DNA of 33,204 bases, from positions 1-33,204 of the forward strand of contig CACWVH010000006.1 in NCBI GenBank assembly GCA_902764235.1. Reading direction: 5' to 3'. The stretch comes from an uncultured Ruminococcus sp. Its GTDB lineage: Bacteria; Bacillota; Clostridia; Oscillospirales; Acutalibacteraceae. The notes under the pieces are model-generated. The model was not told the DNA's origin and searched no databases. It saw only the letters and a list, made by a program, of their open reading frames with translations. Positions 12,228 to 21,800 of the stretch are shown one piece after another; within the stretch, counting starts at the first letter, position 1, and each line of letters opens with the position of its first letter. The translations under genes were made by a program, and so were the position numbers.

Positions 12228-14263
12228 ATCGCTGCTCCTTTGTTTTTGTTATTTTCCTGTTCAACAGATCGCTCCTGAGCCTGTTTAGAGGGTCCTTTTT
12301 TGGGAGAAGATAAAATCATATCTTTTCCGAAATAATGCGTTCTCGGCTGTTTCTCGGTGCTTTGCAAGCGTTTGGCAGCTTCTGTATTTAGTTCGTCCGT
12401 TAAATCGGAAAGCCTTTCCGTTTTCTCGGCAAGCTCCTGTGCATATTCAAAGGGCTGTGCAAGTATTTCCTTTGCAGATTCAATGTCTATGTCTGACTGA
12501 GTGAGCTTCTTTCGTGCTTCATCGAGGTGTTTTTCAATGCCCGTTGCCAGCTTTTCAAATTTGCTTACATTTACAGACGGCATGGTGCTTAGTCCTACCG
12601 AATACTCTAACTCACCCTTGATAATGCCACGAATACATTCATTGTTATTATCGTAGGTTGCATAAATCTGAAAGCCGTATATTTCACCGATAGGGAATGT
12701 TCTGTCACGATCGGTATAGACAATATCCAAAGCACTCTTTAAGGCTTCGGCAGCTTCTTTTCTGTCCGTGTATTCAGTGCCTTTGATTGTAATAGAGAAA
12801 ACAGGCTTGCCTTCTTTATCTAAGGGTATTGCCTTGCACTTCTCAAAATCATGCTCCAGTTTTTCTATTCTGCTGCACATCAGCTTACGTTTTTCGGGAT
12901 AAGCTGTAACCTTATCCTCTAATTCAAAATGTGTATCACGGTATTCCTTTTCAAAAAGCTGTAGCTCCTTTACTCTGTTTTCAAGTGTGAGCTTTTCTTT
13001 GATACGCTCATCGCCTGTGCATAGTGCCTTTATTTCGGAATAAGTTAAGGCTTCCTGATCGACATCTGAACAAGTACGGGCAGGAGTTTTTGAAGTGATA
13101 ACCTGACTGATAAAACGCTGTTTTGTTTCCAAAAGCTGATAGGAATAAGCATCAAACGTGCCTTTGGTAACATAACGATAAAGATGGACTTTCTCATTGA
13201 TATTTCCCTGTCTGACCATTCGTCCTCTCCGTTGCTCAAGGTCAGATGGTCGCCACGGCACATCAAGATCGTGCAAAGCTATCAGTCTGTCCTGAACATT
13301 CGTACCCGTTCCCATCTTGGCAGTACTGCCGAGCAGCACTCTGACTTCTCCTGAACGGACTTTTTCAAAAAGCTCCGACTTCTGTGTTTCCGTTTTAGCT
13401 TCGTGTATAAATGCAATTTCCTTTGACGGTACACCCATTTCAATCAGTTTTGATTTTATATCATCATATACACAGAATGTTCCGCTTTCTTCAAGAGAAT
13501 CTATATCAGCCATAGACTTCTCATCCGTTTCGCTGTCCTTGCTGCTATCGGTCTGATTTGGCTTTGGTACACCCAAATCGCAGAAAATGATCTGTGTCAT
13601 TTTGTCTGCGGCGGTGTCCTGCCAGATCTGAAATACATTGTTTACACACTGGTTCAGCTTTGTGTTAGGATTATCCTCCAGTGACGGATCAACAAGGCGA
13701 GGGTCAAGTCCGACTTTTCTGCCATCGCCTGTTATCTTGAGCATATTGTCCTCATGCGGCTCTACAATTCCATTCTGAACATCATCAGCTCTTGCAGATA
13801 ACTCCTGAACCATTGCTTGCTGCAACGGTGTAGGTTCTGTATTGACAATATGCAGCTCACAGTCAGGAACAGGCAGCTTCAGACTGTCGCTTGTCCGGAC
13901 ATCAGCACACTGCTTGAACATCGTCATAAGTTCAGGCATATTGGCATAGCTTGCAATTCTTGTACGGGCTTTGAATTTATCTCCTGTCGGAGCAAGCTCA
14001 TAATCTGTTTTCTGTTTGCCGAAAACAGATACCCAGTTATCAAAATTCTGCATTCCATGTGCTGTCAGGAAATCATACTGCAAGTACCTCATCATGGTGT
14101 GCAGTTCCGTGATTGAATTGCTGACAGGTGTTCCAGTGGCGAATACTACACCTTTACCGCCTGTTTTTTCATCGAGGTATCGACACTTCATAAACAGCTC
14201 TGTTGCTCTCTGAGAAGTCCTGCCCGAAATGCCGGACACATTTTGCAGCTTGGTTATACACAT
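12224..14263 (-). CDS. C-terminal part of a SNF2-type helicase from a large methylase/helicase protein
   Basis: A 679-residue product that begins in the middle of a superfamily 2 helicase. Seen are VVFATGTPVSNS (39-50, motif III region), LLGSTAKMGTGTNVQ (310-324, motif V) and EQRRGRMVRQGN (343-354, motif VI), then a long coiled-coil region and a polar tail with HYFGKDMIL. The ATP-binding Walker A and the DEAH-like motif are absent, as is the methyltransferase part that proteins of this element class usually carry, so more than a thousand residues may be missing. The apparent start (MCITKLQNVSG) is inside a region that is normally internal. It is probably inactive as an ATP-driven helicase unless the missing part is supplied elsewhere. 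Confidence 0.75.
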   Translation of the reverse strand: MCITKLQNVSGISGRTSQRATELFMKCRYLDEKTGGKGVVFATGTPVSNSITELHTMMRYLQYDFLTAHGMQNFDNWVSVFGKQKTDYELAPTGDKFKARTRIASYANMPELMTMFKQCADVRTSDSLKLPVPDCELHIVNTEPTPLQQAMVQELSARADDVQNGIVEPHEDNMLKITGDGRKVGLDPRLVDPSLEDNPNTKLNQCVNNVFQIWQDTAADKMTQIIFCDLGVPKPNQTDSSKDSETDEKSMADIDSLEESGTFCVYDDIKSKLIEMGVPSKEIAFIHEAKTETQKSELFEKVRSGEVRVLLGSTAKMGTGTNVQDRLIALHDLDVPWRPSDLEQRRGRMVRQGNINEKVHLYRYVTKGTFDAYSYQLLETKQRFISQVITSKTPARTCSDVDQEALTYSEIKALCTGDERIKEKLTLENRVKELQLFEKEYRDTHFELEDKVTAYPEKRKLMCSRIEKLEHDFEKCKAIPLDKEGKPVFSITIKGTEYTDRKEAAEALKSALDIVYTDRDRTFPIGEIYGFQIYATYDNNNECIRGIIKGELEYSVGLSTMPSVNVSKFEKLATGIEKHLDEARKKLTQSDIDIESAKEILAQPFEYAQELAEKTERLSDLTDELNTEAAKRLQSTEKQPRTHYFGKDMILSSPKKGPSKQAQERSVEQENNKNKGAAI

Positions 14264-15018
14264 TCCGTATGCTTTTTGGTAATACTGTCTGAAAGCTCCG
14301 ATAGTTTCTCGGCAGTTTCTTTACCCGTAAGCGGCTTATCCTGCTGCTGATCTCGTTCACTTTCTTGATTCGGGAACTTGACATTTGCCGTTGTGTATGC
14401 TATACTATCATCGTAGCGGGTCACTGTATCGTATATGGACTGAGAGTATTGGTCTCTCGTGTCTGCGAGCATACCTGCTTTTTCTTTATTTACGGCTAAA
14501 ATATTAGATAAATGCTCAGAAATATACTTAGACAGGTTTTTCTTTCCATAAAGAGATGAAATATTGCTTATTCTTCCGTTCTGCCTATCGAGGGCAATAG
14601 GAACGAATACTTTCTCTCCATCCTTATTGGTTAGATCAGTTATCAGCACAACTGAATTCTGATTTCGCTTGTTTCCTTTCAAAATCATAATAGGATTTCG
14701 TAGTGCTTCTGATAACTTGTATATCTCTTCTTTAGATATGTCATGTCCTTCGGTATGACTTTTACTACCGGATTTGGATTCCGCAACAGCGTTTTCCAAA
14801 TCCTTTTGATTTAATACAACCTTTTTAGCAGTTGAGCCTAAAAGTTTCAAAACATTAGGTGTACTGCATACATTGATTACTTCGTGCGAAGGCATTGTTC
14901 CACCAAAGTACTTATCAAGCTGCTTTTTGTATACATTGTTTTCACTCTCGTTTTGCTCCATTTTTTGATACATAGACTTGATTTCTTCCGCACTTGGCAT
15001 TTTGCTTATTTCAGGCAT
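14254..15018 (-). CDS. MuF-C-like domain protein
   Basis: A 254-residue protein, start ATG 15018 after AAAGGAAATG. Residues about 40-200 resemble the MuF C-terminal-like domain often attached to large polyvalent proteins of phages and conjugative elements: INVCSTPNVLKLLG, KEEIYKLSEALRNPIMILKG, SVVLITDLTNKDGEKVFVPI and NRISNISSLYGK. Some relatives are described as nuclease-like or toxin-like; here no catalytic residues can be named. The Gln/Glu-rich end (ESERDQQQDKPLTGKETAEKL) overlaps the start of the truncated helicase in another frame, suggesting that a deletion brought the two together. The family call is by pattern memory, with medium confidence. Confidence 0.55.
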   Translation of the reverse strand: MPEISKMPSAEEIKSMYQKMEQNESENNVYKKQLDKYFGGTMPSHEVINVCSTPNVLKLLGSTAKKVVLNQKDLENAVAESKSGSKSHTEGHDISKEEIYKLSEALRNPIMILKGNKRNQNSVVLITDLTNKDGEKVFVPIALDRQNGRISNISSLYGKKNLSKYISEHLSNILAVNKEKAGMLADTRDQYSQSIYDTVTRYDDSIAYTTANVKFPNQESERDQQQDKPLTGKETAEKLSELSDSITKKHTECV

Positions 15019-15076
15019 ATTACATTTCCTTTCTTACATACTTGATTTTTCATAAGATATGGGTTATACTGAATAA

Positions 15077-15177
15077 CACTGATAACTGTGTTCGCCTGGG
15101 GGAAATCGACTCCTATGGAAAGAAGCAGACAATAAGGCTAAAGACACTTTTTCTTGTTGCTCTTATATTTATCAGTG
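15077..15177 (-). ncRNA. Structured repeat, copy B
   Basis: The 9-bp pair CACTGATAA (15077-15085) and TTATCAGTG (15169-15177) encloses a region that shares with copy A, in minus sense, CTTC-TTTCCATAGGA and GGCGAACACA. GGGG and CTCC can form a short inner stem where copy A has GGATG/CATCC, which is compensatory change of stem sequence and favours a conserved RNA fold. Confidence 0.45.
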
Positions 15178-15185
15178 CTTGACGA

Positions 15186-15246
15186 AGCTAATAATTGTGT
15201 TCTCCTTGGATGATTGGCATCCTATGGAATGAAGCAATTATTAGCT
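15186..15246 (-). ncRNA. Structured repeat, copy A
   Basis: A perfect 12-bp stem, AGCTAATAATTG (15186-15197) with CAATTATTAGCT (15235-15246), encloses an inner GGATG/CATCC stem. In minus sense the joining segments are CTTCATTCCATA and AAGGAGAACA. The stop codon of the gene at 15241 lies inside the outer stem. It shares segment sequences with copy B about 100 bases downstream. No known RNA class is recognised. Confidence 0.5.
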
Positions 15247-15663
15247 TTCACTATTTTTCCTCTCAAATTGTCCGTATTCCACGCTTTGAGCCTGAGTGTA
15301 ATTCCTTTGCTGATTCTTTTCGGCAATTATTTTTGCGTTTATCAGTATCTGCTCCCGACTCAGTAATGACTGAGCCGAGAGCTTTTTGCTTTCCTGTTCC
15401 TGATCGGGAGCTTTCTGCTTTGCCTGTTCGATCTGTTTTTCGGTTTCAGTGTTCAGCTGCACCACACGACCAAGAGCCTGTTTAATGGTGATTTGATCGG
15501 AATAGTAATTATCCGTATAGATATTACACAAGGCTTTTTGAATATCAGCCGGATATTTTTCTATCGAAGAAACAGACATATTTAGCAAATTTGCTATTTC
15601 AGGCAGCAGACTTTTATAGCTTTCAGGATCCGAATTATTATTATGCTGTCTGTGTCTGTTCAT
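15241..15663 (-). CDS. Unknown soluble protein with PcfB-like C-terminal tail motif
   Basis: A 140-residue protein whose start overlaps the topoisomerase stop (ATGA). The front half is helical (YKSLLPEIANLLNMSVSSIE, then KYPADIQKALCNIY), the middle is Gln/Glu-rich coiled coil (ETEKQIEQAKQKAPDQEQES). The tail SREQILINAKIIAEKNQQR closely resembles the tail of the PcfB protein at 28677 (NREQIKQNAKIISQKSSER). It may be a helper of DNA processing given its place between topB and the MuF-C-like gene. No family is recognised. Confidence 0.65.
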   Translation of the reverse strand: MNRHRQHNNNSDPESYKSLLPEIANLLNMSVSSIEKYPADIQKALCNIYTDNYYSDQITIKQALGRVVQLNTETEKQIEQAKQKAPDQEQESKKLSAQSLLSREQILINAKIIAEKNQQRNYTQAQSVEYGQFERKNSES

Positions 15664-17738
15664 CTTTTCTTACCGCCCTTGTTTTCAAATTCAAATTCAA
15701 CGGCAAATGTAGAAGAATTCAACTTTAGACGAGCATCAAACTTTTTTCCTGCTTTGCTTGTAAAGCCTTTGATGATGTCTGATTTGCCCTTTGTAAGCAA
15801 TTTTTCAGCCTGTGCCTGACTGATTTCCTTCCCGGCAACAGTTTTCCATATAACAAAGCCGCAGCCGTCCTTACCACTTTCACAACTATATGATTTAGGG
15901 TAAGCAAATACCTTTTTGCCGCATTTCGGACACGCAGCGATACTTGGTTTTGAAAAGCTCAGATCAGAGTTGGGAGCAGTTTCGGAATAAGTCTTAACGA
16001 GCTGACGGGTATAAGCTTCAATGCCGCTCATAAAATCATCGGCACTTTCCGTGCCTTTCTCAATGCCTTGCAGAATTGTTTCCCAATCTGCTGTCATTTT
16101 CGGAGATTTCACTTCATCAGGAACGGTTTTTATCAGATTGATACCTTTTTCAGTAGGGATAAGTTTTTTGCCGTCACGGATAATAAAGTCACGCTTGACA
16201 AGTGTTTCGATAATTCCTGCTCTTGTAGCAGGAGTGCCGAGTCCCTTTTTATCCACATCTGAACCGTACTCATATTCGCCGTTTCCTGCTGTTTCCATAG
16301 CAGATAACAGCGTATCTTCTGTGTACTGCTTTGGAGGTGCAGTGTAGTGTTCGCTGACTTTGGCAGGAACAGAAGCATAAAACTCAACGGTCGGATTTTT
16401 AAATATTGTTTCTTCATCCTCGACATCAGACTTTGAGTTTTTGAAATTAGCTTTTACAGCCTTTTCAAGTGCCTTATAGCCGTTGCTGATGATGGTTTTA
16501 CCGCTTGCATAAAATTCATGCCGTTCACAGCACACTATTATTTTTATGCTGTCATAGATATGCGGTTCGGATGTTGCAAGCAGCAGTCTTGTTGCGATCA
16601 GAGCGAGGATATTTCTTTCACCTGACGGCAGAGCTGCAATATTGGCATTCAAAATTTCGGCGGTAGGAATAATGGCGTGGTGGTCTGATACTTTGTCATT
16701 GTTGATACAGCGTTTTATATCAGGAGATTTTACATATCCTGCAAAGCTGTCAAAGCATTTGCAGACAGTATCGACCATTGACAGAGCAGTTTGTTCCATA
16801 TCCTCTGTGATATACTGACTATCCGTTCGGGGATAGGTGACAAACTTCTGCTCATAGAGCGACTGGGTATAATCAAGCGTTTGCTGTGCCGTATAGCCGC
16901 ATAGCCTGTTGGCTTCTCTTTGCAGTGTTGTCAGGTCATAGAGCTTCGGAGGATTAGCAGTTTTCCTGTTACGCTGTATATTGGAGATTACAGCCTGTTT
17001 GCCGTTGCATATCGCACAAAGATCATAAGCGGACTTGTAATCATCAATTCTGACAGACGTTGCAATGAAATCACCGCAGTCAAGGTCAACGGTAAAATAC
17101 TTTTCCTTGATGAAATTCCGCACTTTATAATCACGGTCAACTATCATTGCAAGTGTCGGTGTCTGCACTCTGCCGACTGATAGAAAAGAATGGTAAGCTA
17201 CGGAAAACAGCCTTGTCGCATTCATTCCTACAAGCCAGTCGGCTTTAGCTCTTGCGTATCCTGCTTCAAAGAGATCATCGTATTCGCTGTCATTTTTCAG
17301 GTTATTGAATCCTGCACGGATAGCACTTTCTTCCAAAGATGATGTCCACAATCTTTTGACAGGCTTATGACAATTTGCATAATTATAAACATATCTGAAA
17401 ATACATTCGCCCTCTCGTCCGGCATCCGTAGCACATACAATTTCCGTTACATCAGAACGGAACATCAGATCTTTCAGAACATCAAACTGTGCCCTTGTGG
17501 TTGTTTCAAGACTGAACCGCCAGAGATCGGGAATAATAGGAAGATGTTCAAGCTTCCAAGGCTTTTCGCCAAAACGACTATCATACTGTTCGGGATTTGC
17601 GAGGGACACTAAATGTCCCACGCACCACGAAACAAGATAGTTTCCGCCTTGTATGTATCCGTTTTTCTTTTCATCTGCACCGAGGACAGCAGCAATAGAT
17701 CTTGCTACACTCGGTTTTTCTGCAATTACAAGTATCAT
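15660..17738 (-). CDS. topB: DNA topoisomerase III (type IA)
   Basis: A 692-residue type IA topoisomerase. The Toprim part shows VIAEKPSVA (4-12) and ATDAGREGE (103-111). GRVQTPTLAMIV (189-200) and the catalytic tyrosine 302 in TYPRTDSQYIT follow. A C-terminal Cys4 zinc finger (CPKCGKKVF and CESGKDGCGF) is present. The enzyme cuts and rejoins single strands to unlink DNA; element-borne TopB is a regular member of Tn1549/CTn-like transfer modules. The length is normal for the family. It is preceded after 3 bases by the DUF4366 gene and overlaps the next gene, so it lies within the operon. Confidence 0.95.
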   Translation of the reverse strand: MILVIAEKPSVARSIAAVLGADEKKNGYIQGGNYLVSWCVGHLVSLANPEQYDSRFGEKPWKLEHLPIIPDLWRFSLETTTRAQFDVLKDLMFRSDVTEIVCATDAGREGECIFRYVYNYANCHKPVKRLWTSSLEESAIRAGFNNLKNDSEYDDLFEAGYARAKADWLVGMNATRLFSVAYHSFLSVGRVQTPTLAMIVDRDYKVRNFIKEKYFTVDLDCGDFIATSVRIDDYKSAYDLCAICNGKQAVISNIQRNRKTANPPKLYDLTTLQREANRLCGYTAQQTLDYTQSLYEQKFVTYPRTDSQYITEDMEQTALSMVDTVCKCFDSFAGYVKSPDIKRCINNDKVSDHHAIIPTAEILNANIAALPSGERNILALIATRLLLATSEPHIYDSIKIIVCCERHEFYASGKTIISNGYKALEKAVKANFKNSKSDVEDEETIFKNPTVEFYASVPAKVSEHYTAPPKQYTEDTLLSAMETAGNGEYEYGSDVDKKGLGTPATRAGIIETLVKRDFIIRDGKKLIPTEKGINLIKTVPDEVKSPKMTADWETILQGIEKGTESADDFMSGIEAYTRQLVKTYSETAPNSDLSFSKPSIAACPKCGKKVFAYPKSYSCESGKDGCGFVIWKTVAGKEISQAQAEKLLTKGKSDIIKGFTSKAGKKFDARLKLNSSTFAVEFEFENKGGKKR

Positions 17739-17741
17739 ATC

Positions 17742-18479
17742 TTACTCCTTATCCTCGTTTATTTCATCATCATCTTCAAAATCATCATCAAGTATTGTCG
17801 GTTCAGGCTTTTTCTTTCCAAAACCGCCGCCCTTTTTAATCTTAAAGATAACAAAACCAATTACACCCAACGCAGCAAGACCGCCCACCATGATAAGTGA
17901 AGTAGTCATGCTGTCAGAGCCCTCGGATTCATCTTCATTATCCTCATTATTTGCTGTGTCTTCACTTGCAGTCTCACCGTCAGTCGTTTCAGACATTTCA
18001 AACAATTGGGTATTTTCGCCGACTCTTACCGTTTCGCCGTCCTTGCTGCTCATAAGTGCCTGCAAGTCGTATGTATCAACCTGATTAAGGAAATAGACAT
18101 TATCTGTTGTTTTCAGCTTGTCGATGATAATGTAAAAGACATTGCCGTCACGGGTAGTAGCTGCAATAAACTGATAATTTCCATCCTCTGTAATGATGTT
18201 CTCATTAGCGGTCAGTACAGCATTTCCAATTGTTTTGTCTGAAAAATCGTAATTGATTTCTTCGGAATTTTCGCTGCTGTCCGTGCTTACTTCTGCATCA
18301 TCACTTGATACTTCGTTACTGCTTTCCTGTGCAGAAACGTCTGATGTTTGAGCAGACACTGCGGAACTGTCTTCCGAAGCAACTGTACTTTCTTCGGGAG
18401 CAGCAAAAGCAGAAACCGAAAACGCTGTTCCGATAAAAGCTGCAAAAATAGCTGCCGATATTCTCTTAATTATTTTCAT
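17742..18479 (-). CDS. DUF4366 (CD1107-like) surface protein
   Basis: A 245-residue protein. ATG 18479 is chosen because GGAGGTATCGGAG precedes it and it begins the signal peptide MKIIKRISAAIFAAFIG with cleavage after SAFA. A Ser/Glu/Asp-rich stretch follows, then the DUF4366 core (TTRDGNVFYIIIDKLKTTDN, VYFLNQVDTYDLQALM), a second acidic linker, one transmembrane helix (SLIMVGGLAALGVIGFVIFK) and an acidic cytoplasmic tail. The family is a constant neighbour of the cell-wall-hydrolase-like CD1108 protein in conjugative elements. The gene overlaps the DUF4315 gene by 14 bases. The role is presumably at the outer face of the transfer channel. Confidence 0.9.
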   Translation of the reverse strand: MKIIKRISAAIFAAFIGTAFSVSAFAAPEESTVASEDSSAVSAQTSDVSAQESSNEVSSDDAEVSTDSSENSEEINYDFSDKTIGNAVLTANENIITEDGNYQFIAATTRDGNVFYIIIDKLKTTDNVYFLNQVDTYDLQALMSSKDGETVRVGENTQLFEMSETTDGETASEDTANNEDNEDESEGSDSMTTSLIMVGGLAALGVIGFVIFKIKKGGGFGKKKPEPTILDDDFEDDDEINEDKE

Positions 18480-18810
18480 CTCCGATACCTCCAAAATTAT
18501 TTGTTGTAAATGCAGAAACAGGAGAAATTGCCGCATTTGGCTGTCCTGTGGTTTGCTGTGGAGCAACAAGCTCCAAGATATCTTCTTTCGTCAGATTATT
18601 GTCTTTTAGCAGCCTGACAAGTTCAAGATCGCTGTTCAGGCTTTCGGCACTTGCACCATTGCTGCGGACAACATCCAGTATTTCCTGCTCCTCAAGCTCC
18701 TTTTTCTGCTGAAGCAGATCTTTTTTTTGCAGCATAAGCTGCTTCATTTTTTCGTCAATAACAGCGACTTTCTTGTCTATTGACGATATTTTATTTTTTA
18801 TATCGCTCAT
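18466..18810 (-). CDS. DUF4315 coiled-coil protein
   Basis: A 114-residue protein. ATG 18810 is chosen because AGGAGGTTTTGG precedes it; an in-frame upstream start would lie within the previous gene. Residues 1-50 form a coiled coil (ISSIDKKVAVIDEKMKQLML, QKKDLLQQKKELEEQE). A short helix (SDLELVRLLKDNNLTKEDIL) and a Gln/Thr/Pro-rich tail follow. This gene order, CD1108-like, DUF4315, DUF4366, is fixed in this class of elements. The exact function is unknown; it is probably a small structural partner of the membrane complex. Confidence 0.88.
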   Translation of the reverse strand: MSDIKNKISSIDKKVAVIDEKMKQLMLQKKDLLQQKKELEEQEILDVVRSNGASAESLNSDLELVRLLKDNNLTKEDILELVAPQQTTGQPNAAISPVSAFTTNNFGGIGDENN

Positions 18811-18820
18811 CCAAAACCTC

Positions 18821-21800
18821 CTATTTGATAACTTCATCATCATTGCGGAACATAAGGAAAATCGGATTGACTTCTGGAGCATCATCCCAAAACAAGGATC
18901 TACCATATGTGATTTTTGCTGTAATATGAAGATAAGTTTTTTCGGCTTTGCTATCCCAATCATTAAAACAATGCTTTTTAGTGGTAATTGTGCCGATGTA
19001 CTGTCCTGTTTTGACAGTATCACCCTTTTTCAACTTTGTATTTATGTTGCCATAAATAATTTCTGTGTATCGTGTAGAGTTATCATCGTACCAGTATTTC
19101 CAATTGCCCTTGATAGATATTGAGTTTTTGCCTTCGTCCACCCAATCAACCGTTCCGCTCATCATTGCATAGACTTTATCGCCTTTTCTGCAAAGAATAT
19201 CAACTCCTTTATGGAAATCATTAAGTCCCTCACAATCTTTTTGATTCCACTCTTTGATGTTATAACCATAACGGTTATATATCTTTCCGCCATCAATCAG
19301 TTTTTGCAAAGATCGGCTGCCAAGAGGAGCGTCCATTGACTGATGGAAACCGTATCCGCAAGGAGTGTTTTCTTCACCGTTTGCCAACAAACGATAAAAT
19401 TTTATACGCTCGGCACTATCGTCAAGCTTACTAAGAACTTTTTCAATAGCCTTATCAAAAGTACATTTGGTTTGTACGGTGTAATATAAAGCACAGTTAT
19501 CATACCAGTAGTTCTTATGATAAAAACTGATGAGATAAGCATCTTTTATGCTGTCGTTCCACCTAACCGTATCGTTTTCAGGCACTATATAATATATTTC
19601 TTTCCCATCAAAAGATATTTGCGATCTATCAACATACTTTGTACTGCCGTCGCTATTCTTTCCGTGTGCCCAAACAAACTTATAGTATTTAAACGGTCTG
19701 GTATTGATATCCTCGATAAAATAGCCTGTTTCTTTGCTGTTTTTATCACATAACGCATATTTTGAACCGTATGTGTTAAAATAAACACCGTTATAAATAT
19801 ATTTTTCAACCTCGGAATGATCAACGGAATGTGTAGCATAAAACGGACTTGTTTTATTGCCTTTTGGATCGGTAACAAAATAACGCTGATCTTGTATAAA
19901 ATATCCTGTTCTTTTATCACCGTTATTGGCATCCAGTATCTCCAGTGTATCGTAATCATAATGAATATATCCGTCTTTAGAAAACGTCCTTATTTCATTT
20001 GGTACTGAACGTATTTTCATTCTGTTCTTGGTAAAGCCATCACTATATACGCTGTAATATCTTCCGTCTTTTGCTCCGCCGCCGCCATAGACTGCATACT
20101 GCTGATATTGTTTCCACCCTGAATAATCTTCATAGTAATGCTTAAAGCTGTACTCTGTATCAAACAGATCTTGCAGCACAGCATCTATTTCACTTTCATC
20201 AGTCCATTCCCAATCGGGAACTATGCCGTTTTCATCAGGAGATTCGTAATAGTAAGCACACATGAACGCAGCAAGCTTATCTTCGTCATAATCAAAATGG
20301 GGTTTGGCACTGTATTTCGCACTTTTACCAAAATAGACTTTATCAGGCTTTGACTCATAACTGCTTGTATTTATACCTAATTCATTCAGACCATTTTTCC
20401 AATCATCTGTTTTAAGCTTTAGCAGTTTTTCGTTAAAATCGTAAGCAATTTTAGTGTAATGCTCACAAGCCCATGACAAGTATCTGTCCTGTGCCGTATA
20501 TGTGCCGAGTATGTAGGAGCTGTTTCCTGTTGCCCCTGTGAACATCATCATTATGACCGAAAATACAAAGACAATACACATAATCGGAACAAAGAATATA
20601 CCAAGAAGCTTCATAGCGAATTTTGCAAAATCTCCGACAGCCTTTTTCGTTTGCTGTGCCGCCTTTTTAGCAGCTGCCTTTGCTTTTTCTGCGGCTCTTT
20701 GCTGAATAGGCTTTTGATTTTTTTTGATATGCTTCCGCTTATTTTTCTTCAGATCATTTTTCTTTTCTGTTAAGCGATTACGTTCTTTTTGCAGCTTGTT
20801 TTGCCGAGTTTGATTGCGTTTTTCGTATAGCTTATTCATCATAGGCTTTGCTGCACTGTGAATGGCAGCAGCACCACGGCTGATCTTATCGGCGGCTTGA
20901 ACAAAATCATTATTCTGATCGGCTGTCAGAACCTTTTCCCATGATTTTCTGCGAAGTCGTTTCAATGCAAAAGCAGAGGGGACAATAACAGGAACAAGCG
21001 GAGCAGGAACAATCTTGTTATGCTTCATTTGCTTTTGGGCAAGCTTCTGAAATTTCCTTTGATTTTTATACAAAGCCCTTTCATTGGAGTTAAGCTTTTT
21101 TCTGTATTTTATCTTGCTTTTCAGTACAAGCTGCTTTCCTGCACTCAGCTTTCTTTGCCGTTTATAAGCCTGTTTGCGTATTGCAGTAGCCTTTTTGTAT
21201 TTTGGAGCAAATATTTTGTTGACAGCTTTCCTTTGTCTACTGAACAGCTTTGTTTTATGTTTTTTTGCCTTGCGAATATCGGTCAGCTGACGAGCAATAT
21301 TTTTTTCTTTGACTTTAGCAAAGGCTTCTTTGCGATATAAATGATCTGTTACCTTAATTCGCTGTGCTGCTTTTTTAAGACTGTACTTAGCCTTTTTAGC
21401 ACCTGTTTTTTTGATTGCCTTGACCCTTTTTACTCTTTTTTTACGTTCAGTATGATATTCCTTACGATAAAACTCTCTTGCTTTTTTCAAAGCTTTCTGA
21501 TTTACTGTTACGTCACTAAAAATACGTTTTTTGTGGAAATGTATACGTGATTTCTGTGCAACAACCAAGCTCAGGGATTTTCTGCTCTGCGGTGCATGAT
21601 ATTTGACAAAGCGTATAACATTTCCGCCGTACACAGCAATGCGTTTAATTCTGTACTTAAAAAGAGCAGGACGGTTCTCTTTCCGAACGCTTCTTAGCTT
21701 TTTCTTCGCTGTTTTACTACTGAGTTTTTGGCTTTTATATGACCTTTTCAGTTCCTTATACTTCACACGTCTTTTACGGTAGGCTTTAAGATATCGGGCA

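Noticed and set aside
15077-15246. Hammerhead, twister or known riboswitch
   Set aside because: No CUGAUGA/GAAA core or other remembered consensus is present; left as an unassigned structured RNA.
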